Source: Pieris napi (taxonomy: Eukaryota > Arthropoda > Insecta > Lepidoptera > Pieridae). Taken from it: DNA of 64,000 bases. The stretch is taken from the NCBI RefSeq assembly GCF_905475465.1, contig NC_062259.1, positions 3,916,501-3,980,500 on the forward strand. The letters are read 5' to 3'. Below are positions 13,201 through 25,000 of this stretch, in pieces. A program made the position numbers and the translations under genes. Below the pieces are notes generated by a model. The model worked only from the letters and a program-made list of their open reading frames with translations, did not search any database and was not told the origin of the DNA. Each line of letters begins with the position of its first letter. The stretch's first letter is position 1.

Positions 13201-16200
13201 TAGCCCTAAGAAAGGTAGTCACAAAATACATTAAATAACACATAAACAGATTTTAAGAGAAAATAATTAGATAAGTTCCTGGTCGGTTCATCGGGTGTCG
13301 CTGGCCCATTTGCCTCTTATTCTAGAAAAATTATATTACAGTTTCTACAAGAATCGATTAATAATACGTTGTGCGCGCGAATTATCGGCCGGTGCGGAAG
13401 TGTTTAACTGCTATGGGCCGCATCGCGCACGTGAACCAACGGCCCAAAGACGCGCCCACTTACGGGCGCAGTACATGTTCCAATGTATGTGCAGCGGCTG
13501 CGCGGATGGCGCCCAACAACAGTTTGCTGTATGTATTTTATTTCTGTATATCATTGCGCTATTTAAAAATTGTCATCTCCAAAAATACATAATGAACTCT
13601 CATATTAGTACGGGAGGTAGCAACGTTTGAAAAAAAAAGAATTTTAGGTCAGCTGATTTTGTGATATGTCTTCCTTCTTGCACTTCCGGTTAGAGTCTGG
13701 GCAATCTGGCTGGCGGTAGCGGTTGCGTTCATTAGTGCGCATCCTATCTGTCCAGGTAATAATCCTGGATTTTAAAAGCATTTTAAGAAGCGTAATTTTT
13801 AATTTTTCGTTTTTAAATACGTCTACCTGACATACTTTTTTTATTGCCAGACATTTTTCACGTTGCTAACTATGTGCCAGACGCGATTTTAAGTTTTATT
13901 TTTATAAAAATTTCAAAGCATTTTAGAATGTCTGTAATTTTAATATTATGTTATTTAAATATAAGAAAAACTGAAAATGAATTTGCCAGACATTAATTCG
14001 GTTGTTAAGTCTTGAATTAAAATGATAAAGTATTGCAGTATGATGAAGCATTGCATTTTAAGAAGCGTAATTTTTAATTTTTCCTTTTTAAATACGTCTA
14101 CCTGACATACTTTTTTTATTGCCAGATATTTTTCACGTTGCTAACTATGTGCCAGACGCGATTTTAAGTTTTATTTTTATAAAAAATTCAAAGCATTTTA
14201 GAATGTCTGTAATTTTAATATTATGTTATTTAAATATAAGAAAAACTGAAAATGAATTTGCCAGACATTCATTCGGTTGTTAAGTCTTGAATTAAAATGA
14301 TAAAGTATTGCAGTATGATGAAGCATTGCATTTTAAGAAGCGTAATTTTTAAATTTTTCCTTTTTAAATACGTCTACCTGACATACTTTTTTTATTGCCA
14401 GACATTTTTCACGTTGCTAACTATGTGCCAGACGCGATTTTAAGTTTTATTTTTATAAAAATTTCAAAGCGTTTTAGAATGTCTGTAATTTTAATATTAT
14501 GTTATATAGATGAATTTTCGTCGACGTCTGTTCTCCCTCACTATCAAAACAAATATCTCTCTCATTAACGATTTTCTTTATGTCATACGGAAGTCTTAGT
14601 TCGCACTACTAAAGGTAAAAAAACCCAAGAGGTCGAAAATTTATTTTAAAAAAAATAGTAATGTTTATTTTCGAGTATACCTTGTATTCGCTTAAATACC
14701 CACCAGCTACGCCAAGAGAGCTAGCTATATCAGTGTACCTATTTAGGATTCTTATGGGATCTTCGCCAAGCAAGAATCTGAGATGGTGGTCACAACTGTT
14801 GGATGAAGACACAACCTTAGCGAGGAGCCGACCATAGGAGGGCACTCGTTATTAATAAGGTTATATCGAGGTAGACCTATTTGTTTGGCTGAGATCAAAA
14901 GAGATGCTAGTTTTATTATTATTCATAAGATTTAATTCGTTTTTTTATACAGGATTAACAAGGTTATTGTGTAGTTCTATCGCATTAGTGTATATATATA
15001 TATAACACTGTAAAATATAATTTTGTGGGAAAAACAATTTTTTTTTAGTATTCAAAATATTCCAGATGTTATTTAATGCATATGCATGCCAATCATGCAA
15101 AGGACCAGTGTTGTGGCAAGGCAAGAAAGCGCATTGCCAGCATTGTAATGCGGAATTCTTTCCGGAAAAGGCGCTACCAATACTGGACAGGGCTGAAGAA
15201 CTGGCTTTTCAAGGTTGCTATTTGCTATTTATATCTTATAAAAATATTATTTCAATCAAAATCAATTTAAGACGAAAGTAAGTAGTCTTAGACCCAAAAA
15301 GTCGACGGCGAGTGTCAGGCACTGGAGGCTGATCACCTACTAGCCTATTAGATTTAAAAATGATCATGAAACAGATTCAGAAATCTGAGACCAAGACCTA
15401 AAGAGGTTGTAGCGCCACTGATTTTTTTTATTGACGCATCAAAACATGTATATGATTATTCATTTTACTCCGTAACGATTTTTCATACTCTCAAATAACC
15501 TATTGTGTATATTTTATTAGTTACCGTTTATTCATTAAATTAATAATAGCAATTCAAGCGAAATCACCGCAAGAGGGGTGTGAACTAATGCAAGCTTCGT
15601 ATCGCTTAAAGCAACAAGTATGGTACAGACATCATGCCTCATTACGCGCCGCAGCTGATAGATTGGCTAAATCATATGCAGATGCCGGTAAGGATTTAAT
15701 TTTAAAGGAAATGTTAAAATATTCAGACTTTAAATCGGCCTGTACTATAAAAAAAACATTTATCCTGTAATTGGTAATTTTCTTCTTAATATAGGTAGAT
15801 TTAAAATTGGACTCGGCAAATCAATTCAATTAATTGTTAAAACGCCTCTAGGTTTTTGTTCAATAGAATAATAATTTCTAATGTTCTCAACTTGATCTCT
15901 CTCTCGGAATTTGGCAAACTGCGCTATTATTTTTATTTAAAAATATCCCTTGTGTTTATCTGTTTAGACTTTTTATTTAGATTATTCGTTTTGTGCTGTT
16001 TTTCCTGTATTCTTAATTTTATGTGTGTATTTTCTAATAGATAATAATATAAATATCTCGCTTTGTATTTAAGGGGAATTTAGCAAGAGCGTGGAACTGA
16101 TAAAGCAAAACATACAAAGCCTCGAATATCAGTATGGATCATTCAGTGTTGAAGTAAGTTTATAAAAAATATAAGTTTTAATAAAAATATTCACACCTCT

Positions 16201-16937
16201 TTAAAAAAACTGTCTTCTAAAATTCTATTGTATATATATTTGATGTTATATTTGCGGTTTTAGGTGGCGCACGAGTTACGAAAACTGTCAGATGTGATGT
16301 TGGAGCGAATACTCAATGCACCACGAAATTCGGCATATAGGTATAAAACTTTATCATATATATAATAGGCTTCCGGAAAGTGTAGTCAGTGCACCATCTT
16401 TAAACACCTTTAAAAATAGATTGGATAGTTTCTCCAAATCACAAAATACACGCGCATCAGCTTATTAAAAGCTGCCAGTGTGTTAAGATACATAATAATA
16501 ATAATAATATAAGAACAATATAATAAGTCAATGTATTAATTTCTAAGACTTAGCACTTTAATATACAATTTTTAAGATCTAAGTCTGATGCTGAGCTTAA
16601 ATCAAATGGTTTAATCATATTAAAAATTAAAAAATAAGCGAAGAACTAATAATTCGTAAAAAATAATTGATAAAACCCGGATATAGGTTCAGAGTTCATA
16701 GGCGTTTTTAAAAGACAAACTTTTCTCATCTCTTTCAGGGAGTGGTGTTTGGAGACACACAAAATAGTTCGTAAAGCCGTACAGTTGACTGAATTAAACT
16801 ATGGGGGATGGGAACCATTGGTTCGGCGGTTGGCGGTCCAAGAGCGAGTAGTTGGTGATCTTGTGCAAGATACAGCAGCTGGGCTATCACAAACTGATAA
16901 TATACATCACATCCTTCATTATAATCTTAAAATATAG
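7273..16937 (+). CDS. SMYD4: SET and MYND domain-containing protein 4
   Basis: Complete gene, 15 coding exons: 7273-7421, 7654-7912, 8163-8343, 8462-8612, 8805-8957, 10073-10210, 10711-10912, 11010-11193, 12622-12718, 13342-13528, 15066-15213, 15550-15687, 16074-16153, 16264-16340, 16739-16937. All joins are GT-AG with fitting phase; total 780 codons against about 804 in human SMYD4. The N-terminal third has TPR-like helices (RQQGNDKYHANLIDDSYQCY, LALANRSAALLRLKRFK). The SET domain begins near VGRHVIVKEALKRGDVLFSE and is split by the MYND zinc finger (CDMCCQPDINPLPCSSCSRS, then VYCSEACRSKAYTMFHKWEC). The SET core motifs NHSCDPN and EVFNCYGPH are intact, followed by a cysteine-rich post-SET (CMCSGC, CQSCKGP, CQHCNAEF) and C-terminal TPR helices. 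The family is assigned to protein-lysine methylation and cardiac/muscle roles in animals; the substrate here is unknown. It is divergent from gamma-SNAP and convergent with CTCF. Confidence 0.93.
9395..9848 (+). repeat. LINE 3' end in SMYD4 intron 5
   Basis: Around 9450-9530 a decayed frame reads ISAIKLWNTLTDSIQ, resembling the end of lepidopteran non-LTR reverse-transcriptase proteins. It is followed by T-rich untranslated sequence and an AATAAATAAATAATAAAAATAAAA tail (split A-rich run) ending near 9848. It is 5'-truncated and inactive. Confidence 0.6.
10232..10650. repeat. Dispersed repeat, copy 2, in SMYD4 intron 6
   Basis: This is the partner of the copy at 4820-5540 in the same orientation, diverged by small indels. 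Both copies lie in introns of neighbouring, oppositely transcribed genes. The boundaries are set where similarity fades by eye. Confidence 0.6.
11265..11445. repeat. Dispersed repeat with GAAGAACTGGCAA core, copy 1
   Basis: Blocks reading ATCATATAGGTAACACAATG, TATGAACGT, CAAGGTCGTAGAACGGAAGA and AGAAGAACTGGCAATAAA recur at 17215-17395 in the same direction. This sequence type is common in lepidopteran introns and UTRs; its class (LINE end or SINE) cannot be fixed here. Confidence 0.6.
12395..12480 (+). repeat. Short LINE tail, relative of 4535-4672
   Basis: GGGTTGCCAGAAAGGGCCGC, TGCCTAATAACTTATGTAAC and CTGTTTTTTATATGTATT are followed by a TAAATAAATAA tail. It lies just upstream of SMYD4 exon 9. 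Confidence 0.55.
12853..12985 (+). repeat. Decayed LINE C-terminal/3' fragment
   Basis: Similarity to the LINE at 55160-55447: TTTTTAAGGCACTTTTTATC, GCACCAACACTCTGG, GACTTAGGTCCTTCAAGAAA, GTGTACCAATTC and TGCGAGCCTTCT. It is strongly diverged, in SMYD4 intron 9. Confidence 0.6.
13781..14508. repeat. 275-bp tandem repeat, about 2.65 copies, in SMYD4 intron 10
   Basis: Units start with TTTTAAGAAGCGTAATTTTT at 13781, 14056 and 14331, an exact spacing of 275 bp. The third unit breaks off near 14508 where GTTATTTAAATATAAG is replaced by GTTATATAGATGAATT. Copies are nearly identical (single-base changes and a one-base insertion), implying recent duplication. Each unit contains several GCCAGAC motifs. 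No coding frame spans it. Confidence 0.9.
14650..14845 (-). other. Coding-like block of unknown origin in SMYD4 intron 10
   Basis: The minus strand reads open with an amino-acid composition unlike the surrounding AT-rich DNA: MPSYGRLLAKVVSSSNSCDH, then LRFLLGEDPIRILNRYTDIA and SSLGVAGGYLSEYK. There is no clear start, terminal repeat or poly(A) tail around it. I do not recognise the family. It could be a retrotransposon or gene fragment; it lies antisense inside SMYD4 and is not part of it. Confidence 0.35.
15284..15429 (+). repeat. 5'-truncated tRNA-derived SINE
   Basis: It matches the body and tail of the SINE at 56746-57038, from GTCTTAGACCCAAAAAGTCG through GGTTGTAGCGCCACTGATTT to the T run. 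The tRNA-like head is missing. It lies in SMYD4 intron 11. Confidence 0.85.
16366..16512 (+). repeat. CR1/Jockey-type LINE C-terminus and tail
   Basis: An in-frame remnant reads LPESVVSAPSLNTFKNRLDS then FSKSQNTRASAY and a stop, a typical ending of LINE reverse-transcriptase proteins. After a short 3' region it ends in (ATA)n near 16490-16508. It lies in SMYD4 intron 14. Confidence 0.75.
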
Positions 16938-17197
16938 ACTTCTCAATTGCACGGGAATTATGTATGTTTATCTTATTAAACTCACTTGTAGTCTGACTGT
17001 TTTTTTATTTTTAACTAAACCATTTTCCCCTGTTCCATTACCTTATCATATACTACTGACACTAAGATTATTAAATATTCACAGCGACAAATACAATTAA
17101 AGACCGCTAATAACGAAATTAATTTTAAATACATTTAATTCATAATTTTCAGATTAATACCACAAATTTGCTTGGAAAGTAGGAAAAAAGGTGTACA

Positions 17198-17203
17198 AAT
17201 AAA
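17198..17203 (+). terminator. Candidate SMYD4 poly(A) signal
   Basis: A canonical AATAAA about 260 bp after the SMYD4 stop codon, just before a dispersed repeat begins. An ATTAAA at about 17066 is an alternative. No transcript data support either. Confidence 0.4.
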
Positions 17204-17214
17204 AAATATGATTC

Positions 17215-17395
17215 ATTCAAACTTAAACTCAAAATAACTTTATTCATATAAGTAAATAAGTATACGTATGAACGTCATACACAACAAGTTAAATTAATTG
17301 TAAATTTACATTTACTACCACTTCGCAAGTCAAGGGCGTAGAGAGGGCAAGAAGAACTGGCAAGAAACTTTCCGCCAAGTTTTAGTCATACTAAT
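17215..17395. repeat. Dispersed repeat with GAAGAACTGGCAA core, copy 2
   Basis: Same family as 11265-11445: TTCATATAAGTAAATAAGTA, GTATGAACGTCATACAC, CAAGTCAAGGGCGTAGAGAG and AAGAACTGGCAAGAAACTTT. It lies between the convergent SMYD4 and CTCF genes. Confidence 0.6.
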
Positions 17396-19069
17396 TGTTT
17401 GGACTGGGGCAAATCAATCCCAAAGATAAGGATCATTAAAATTTAGATATTAATCATTTTATAAAATTAATATCTAAATCACAAATTAAGGAAATAAAAA
17501 ATAAGGAAACATAAGACACTAAATTTCTTTATTAAATAACTTTCTTATTATTACACAACGGATAGACGCTTATTAATACTAAACATTTTTTTGGGTTGTG
17601 ATTTTTATTGAAAATGCCCATGGCTAAGTGAAAGTAACAGTAGTATGAATAGAATAGGTTATAGTCGATTTTAAAGTATCTAACGAAAAGATATATTAGC
17701 AATACATAATTAAATTTACAATTAACTTACGTATTTACACTTTCCACATGCATTATACATATACTATTGTTATTGGCTAAATTTACCTTTTATTTACAAT
17801 GAAGGGCGATTACAGGTGTTACATTTGAAGCGCCTTTCATTGTACTTGAGACGTCAATAAAAATTTAAAATTCGACAAATAAGTCAATAAAAATTTAAAA
17901 ATAAAATTTCATATTACATTTTGTCTGCTTTTTATCTAAGTAAATAATTTAATCATAGATTAGGTTACACAGAAGCTACTCAAAATGCGACAACAACAAT
18001 TCTCTTTTGCTTAATGAACAACCATTTTGAGAAGTGATATTAGTACAAGTTTCATAGAAATACCCCACCACTACATACCAGATATTAAAAAAAAAACCCG
18101 TTAAATATACTGTGCTCTTTAACAAGTTTCTTGAATTTTATGTTTGCTTTAAGCTTTCTACATCAAGTCTATGAATTGTGTATTAATCTAAAATAGCTTT
18201 TGTGTAAAAACATGATTATATTGATACCAATGAATCATCCATGCTCTTATAAGTTGCAATTATATAAAGCATCATAACACTATTCAGGAGTTTCAGACAC
18301 AGATAACCTTTTTTAAATTCTGTCTCTGTGTATTAAATATTTACATTACATTACCAAAACTAACTATAACTATATGATTATTTCGCTGTTTTTTGATCTG
18401 TAAATGATTAGTACATAATATTTGTAAATAAACAATTTTAAATGATTTGATAAATTTTTGGTTTGTCAAAGGCCACATTGATTGTAAATGAACAGTTTAT
18501 AATTGTAAACATCATTGAAATAACAATTTTTTATACATTGCAGGTGAAACAAATATGTAATTTTAAGTGCATATCCAAATGTTTTTGTTGAAAGATCTTA
18601 AAGAAATCAAATAATGATTGTTTTGGTCCATTTAAACCTTCAGGCCCTAAATCGATAGAACAACCAGGCAAACTGGTTTAGGAAGATACAGTAGAGCCTC
18701 CATCCCGTTTTTCTCTTATAAGAAAATATTAAAATTTGTCGAAAACAATTGAACGTGCAGATATGTATTTAACCAAACGCGCTTTTTGAGTTTCCTAAAC
18801 GTTATCTAATCCTGAATACTCATAATCATGCATTTATAAGAAATTCTTGAAGAATAAACAAGGTAGAACAATTTATGGATAGGATGAAGAATGTGTGTGC
18901 TTTCATAAAGAACTAAGCACAAAAAATAAATAAAAACATTGGATATGCACCTTTGTGAGTTCATTCAGCTTTTTGAGGCATTTCTCGGTCCCCAATTCAA
19001 TTGCTCTAACTTAAACATACTTTATGATTACTTGTGTACTAAACGCTTAGACACTTTACCTTGAAGGCA
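17396..19069. other. AT-rich 3' region between convergent SMYD4 and CTCF
   Basis: There are no coding frames, terminal repeats or recognisable mobile element. The right part should include the CTCF 3' untranslated region (minus strand). Several TTTATT hexamers (minus-strand AATAAA) occur, so the cleavage site cannot be chosen by eye. Confidence 0.5.
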
Positions 19070-22000
19070 TTACTCACCATCTTTTTCAGATGCATCGCTT
19101 GACTCATACTGAAGTGGAAAATCTTCTTCATCGCTTAACTCATACTGGAGACTATAATATTTATTTTCCGGTGGCTCAAATTTGGGTACAGTCTCCTCTT
19201 CCTCTTCTTCTTCTTCCTGCAAATTAAACAAATTAAATACAAACTGGAAAGCTAATTGGGTAGAATGTGAAACCTTTTAAATATTCATAGAAAATGCCCG
19301 TACAGTACTAGATATTTCAAAACCTACCTTGGCCTTTCTCATTTCATTAAATTTAGGGTAATTAACATATATTTTATACTATTATTTAAAATAAGTGACT
19401 CAAGGTATTTTATGTCCAAGTTAATAGAAAAATGACTACTATTCCATTAATCCAAATATTCTTTATATTTGGATTTAGAAAATAACATTCAAATATAGAT
19501 CAATGTACTAATATTGTAGTAAATTTGTTCTACATAATATTAGTTATTAGGCATAATTATTGTAAAAAGATTCTACCTCATATAAAGTCACTCTCTCTTT
19601 ATGCAATCTAAAGTAAGATTTTTTTTTAAATCATATAAAAAAAATCAACTTAGGACTGACAGACAAGTGCAGAATAATAGTTCAACAACCTAATAGTATT
19701 TAAAAATCCAAAAGGACTTACATCAAATCCAAAGCAAGTATCTAAGTCTTTTTCTGCTTTCAAATTTTGTTCGATTGTCTTTCTTAGTTGTTCTTTGTAG
19801 AATAATTCTTGGTTGCCTTCTGAATTATCATCAGCGTTTACTGAATCACTTTCTTCTGAAAACCAAACCATGTTTTTTTATACATATTTTGTTGTGAGCC
19901 TTATGCATCAAATTAATTTTGTCACCAGTATAATGGTTTTTTAACAGTATTACCATAATAACTATTAGCATTATGAAATATACCAATATATATGTTTTAA
20001 CATTGATCAAAATGCTAACTTAATAATTAGTACCTCGTCTCTCCATGTCAGAGTAATGCGGTGTGATGAGGCACACTTGTTGCTCAGACCCATCTTCCAA
20101 TTGTATGACCTCTAAGACCACGTACTCTTGATTTTCTTCACCAGTTATTTCCACATTTTCATCTTGTTTATTTTCATTGCTGGCCACTTCTATTTTAACA
20201 ACTTCTTCTTGAAGCAGACTGGAATTCTCTTCGCGTATTGTCTGGAAAATAAATACTTTGTTAACTCAAAATTAAAACAAGTTCTAATATTACTAAACTT
20301 TTGCTCAGCCTTTGCCATACAATTGTTTCTTTTCATATAACAAGTTATATAGTCCCTTTAGCGTCGTACACTGTATATAAATTCGCAATTTAGTGTTTCT
20401 CTGAAATTCGCATTTTTATAGGTTGGCCAAATTGTCATATATTGGTTTTCTCTTAAGAAATATACAATAAAACAACCCTTTTTAAAAATTTGAGTTATTT
20501 TTATTAGCTTTAGCATCTTTTTATAAATCACCTTAATGAACTCGCGAAATAAATATATTCGCAGAGCAATTAAACATTCGCAATCTCTGATTTAATACAT
20601 ATATTAAATTAATGCAATATTGCTTAAAATAAATACACATTAAAATATTTTGTTATTTCGGGTATGATTTATCTGATACTCAAACATTCTACTTTATATA
20701 AAATTTTGTACCGATTAAAATACTGTAAAACTAAAATACATGTAAAGATTTCGCATATGCATTAAATTTTAATTTCACATAATAAATTCTTTTAAAAAGA
20801 TTACGTAGGCCAACCTTGTAACCATAAAAAAAGTATATGCAAAGCAGTGTTTAAAGTAAAATTTTATACAATTACATATTAAAACTTAACTCAAAAATAC
20901 AATATTACCGCAAAGCAATTATAAGCACATTTCTCATTTTGATATCACATAAAAATGGTTTATCAGTTTATTAAAAGTTCACAAATTTTAACAGTAAAAA
21001 CCACTAACCAACAACAAGAAAAACTGCCCATTTCAACTGATCATAATTATATCCCTTTCAAAATGACTAACCATATTAATAATAAATTAATTATTTTTTA
21101 TAATTACTTTTCTAATTTATGCTGTGCTAGGGAATTTTTGTATTAATTGAAAGTAGACCGTTTATGTTATTTTTAAATACTTTGCGCAAAGCATTAAACC
21201 AATGAATTGACTTACTTTTTCCGGGTATGGCCTAAGTTTCTTCTGTCTGCCAATTCTTAGAGCTAACGCCTGCTCAAGATGATTTGAATCAGGGTCATGA
21301 ATAGCCAAGTGACGAATGAGATTGCCTGAAATTCATCACTTCACTTAAAAAAAAACATTTAGCCATTTTAAGTATTGTTTTTTAAGGACTTCGGACCTAG
21401 GCTAAAAAACATCGTAATGCCATGGATTGAAAAATCGACTTGCCAGGCTTAGGTTGATCACATCTATCACAAATATTCGAAACTATTAGTCTTTCGTTAA
21501 TTACATAAATTATATTATAGAGAGTATGATATATACTATATAATATATTATCCCATTAAAATGCATACTGCATAGCTGTATTACTTGTATTATATATTAC
21601 GAAGAACGAACACATATATTTTTTTATACAAATTACCCTTGTGTGCAAAGCTGCGGTTACACTCGTGGCAAACGTGAGTTTTCTCTTTGGGTGGTTTTGG
21701 CGAATAATCAGGGTTGTGGTACAAGTTTTGGTGACGACGAAGAAGCTGCTTCTGCCTGCAATGTTTCACAATGTTTTAATAAAGCGGCCATTTAATATTT
21801 AAGAAAAACAAAATCCATGGAATTCATACTAATTTCTTTTGTTTGTAATGGACTAATACCAGAAACTGCTGGATCGAATTTTTTATGTGTTGTATAACAT
21901 TCTGACTGGCACAGAAAAAGTAAAGAAAATAGAAAAAGGATCTATCACTAAAATGAGCATTAATAAATAAATTCAAATCATTTGAAACTAGTCATTTAAG

Positions 22001-25000
22001 TCTTGTTGCTATAAATTTGATATCCTCAAACTTGAAAAGATGTCAGATTATGCAGAATGTATGTACATAAATATAATATGTAATAATGGTTAACATTAAG
22101 CCTGGCTGTGTTTTTTTAAACTACGGGCCATCAAAATTAATTAAGTCATAAATATATTAATATATCACTGTATTTTTCCGTTATTTATTGGCTGTTTAAT
22201 AATTTCTATTCTTCGTAAACTCGACTTCGAAAACCTTAGTATATATTTTAATATAATTGTGAATGCATTGTGCCTGGCTCTTTGGAGTTTTAAATGGTAT
22301 TTTGTAACTCACCTAAAGCATTGGTTACATTGATCGCAGACAAACGGTTTTTCATCAGTATGTTTGAGCATGTGGGCCTTCAAGTGTCGAAGAGTTGTCG
22401 ATGCATAGGGACAAAGCTCGCATTTGTAGCATTTCTCGCCTTCATGGGTCTGTAAAATTTATATGCAATTTTAATAAAAACATAATTTATACGCAAAACT
22501 AAACAAACATTAAAAATTTCATTTACAAAAGAAAATAATTTGACAAACACTAACACAAAATAACAAGAATTAAATTCATTAATAACTTAAAAACTATACT
22601 CTTGGTAATTTATACTGTTTAAAAATAATTTATCTTATAAAGTAAAGTTTGAGCTTTATTCCATAACGTTTCCTTCATATAGCCTCTCTTCTATTATATT
22701 TTAATTTCTCTGTAAAAAAAATATGTTTTTTATTGCCATACACAAAAAATCTTACCTTATTATGAACCTTGCAAGAGTATCGGTCCGGAAAGGTTTTCCC
22801 ACAACGCTTGCATTTAAGGGGCTTGTCTGATGTATGCAACTTCTGAATGTGAATACGCAAATCCGTTTTACGTCCACACTTTGCCGGGCAAAGCTCGCAT
22901 GCGTACACTGGCTTCTCCGACACTATAGAAACGTAAAGACCTTATATAATAATCAATAAAAAAAAATTGTCGATTACTAGTCCCTAGCATTCACTAATTA
23001 AAAATGCTGTGTCCGACAAAGCAACAATAATTGCTTCTTAACTAAACTTATCTGGGTTTTTAACATTGAATAATCAATTTTTTTTATTAATGTATAATTT
23101 GTTGTTATAAATGTATTACATAATAAAAAATTTAGGTAGTTAAAATAAATATGTAAAGATGCAATCTTTATTTTAGTTTTAACACAAAAAAAAAACTGTT
23201 GAAGAATTGTGTCAAGACATGTACAATAAAAATGTCTCAACACATCTCTTTTCTCTTGATAAACATTTCTAAATATTAAAATGAAAATAACTTACTTCAT
23301 CATAATAAAAGGTTAATTTACAAGAAAACTTACCATTGTGGATAAGTTTGTGTGCTTTCAGCGAGTTGGATTGGGTAAAAGACATGTTACAAGAATCGCA
23401 TTTGTATGGCTTCTCGCCGGTGTGCGTGCGCAAGTGACGTTTCAATTTGAACGTATCCGGTGAAGCGTATGTGCAATGCGGGCACTGAAATAAATAAACA
23501 ATAATTTAACACCCTATTTCTATTGAGACTGGCCGTGTATGATACACAGGTGTTTGTGTTGAGACTGTCTGAAAGACAGGCACTTGGCATTCTTTAGCTC
23601 GGTGGGAGGATGTTTTTAATAAATAAATTTGAAAATATATAATTACAAATCAAATAAAGTTATAATCGTTAGATTTTTTAATTTTTTTAATATTTCCTAG
23701 TTCCCTATTTAATTAAATTTTATTTATTCATATAGATCACACATTAGTTTACAGATTTTAAAATCCATGGTTATTAAACATGACATTCTGTTCTTTTCAT
23801 TTTCTACTTTTGGTCTACTTGCTTAAAAAATACTAAATATATAATAATTACAATAATTTAAACATTGTAACTACTAACTATTAAATAACGGTTATCAATG
23901 TTACCTGATACGGCCTCTCTCCAGTGTGACAGCGTATGTGTCTCCTTAGCTTGGACAGTTCCACCGAGGCATAGTCACACTGAGTGCAACGGTGTGGCTT
24001 CTCATGGGTGTGCTTATAGCGAACATGCCTTACAAGCTCACCTAAGAAATTATCATATATATATATTATCTTGCCCTCAGATTTCTCTGTTTTTGATCTT
24101 ACATAGTACTATTTTTTTTAATAATAATTTATTTGATTGGCAACAAAACAAGTTATAAGAATATATATATATATACTAGTCTCCCAAAACCTTCTTAAGT
24201 GTAATCATACTGTTGTTGATGTTATATTAGTAAGTATTATTATTATTATAACTCATTGTTACTGATGTAGAGATTTAAATTACATTAATTTAGACCACAT
24301 TTTTGTGTGCAATAAAGAATAAATAAATTTACCTGAAGTAGTGAATGGTGTGCTGCAATATTTGCAAATATGAGGCTTGATACCATTGTGAGTGTTTGTG
24401 TGATTGTTCAGCGAAACCCGGGTCTTAAATGCCCGATCACAAACTGTACACTTAAATGGTCGGTCAACTGAGTGTGACTTCATATGCCTTAAGAGCAAAT
24501 ACCTAAAAAGGATGAATTATATTTGTTACATCTTCATTTATATATAGTGAGTTGATTCATTAGCAGCACTACAATAGTAATTATAATGAAATTGTAATAG
24601 GTGGTCAAAAACACAATACATACTAGAAAAAAAACATATATCTATATTCATCTCTGCTTTAGTTAAAACACTGTAATGAGATAGTTTGTAGCACAATATC
24701 TATACAAGGTGTTTAGAATTATTTTTTAAAATGTGTTTAAACATAAACTAAATGTAGTGAATGATTTAATAATTAATTAATTATTTAAAACTCAGAAGTG
24801 GCATGTGCTTTTATGCAAGAAATATAATTTATTACTGTTCATTATTAAATTAAAATTATTTATTATTTGAATTATCTTGGTTTTACTTGCTTCTGAAATA
24901 TTCTAATTAAACAGGTGGGTAAAATCATATATGGGTGAAATGTGAAAGGTCAATAAAATAAATTTAGATAGTTACTTACTTTCTGTGACTCACATAATTA

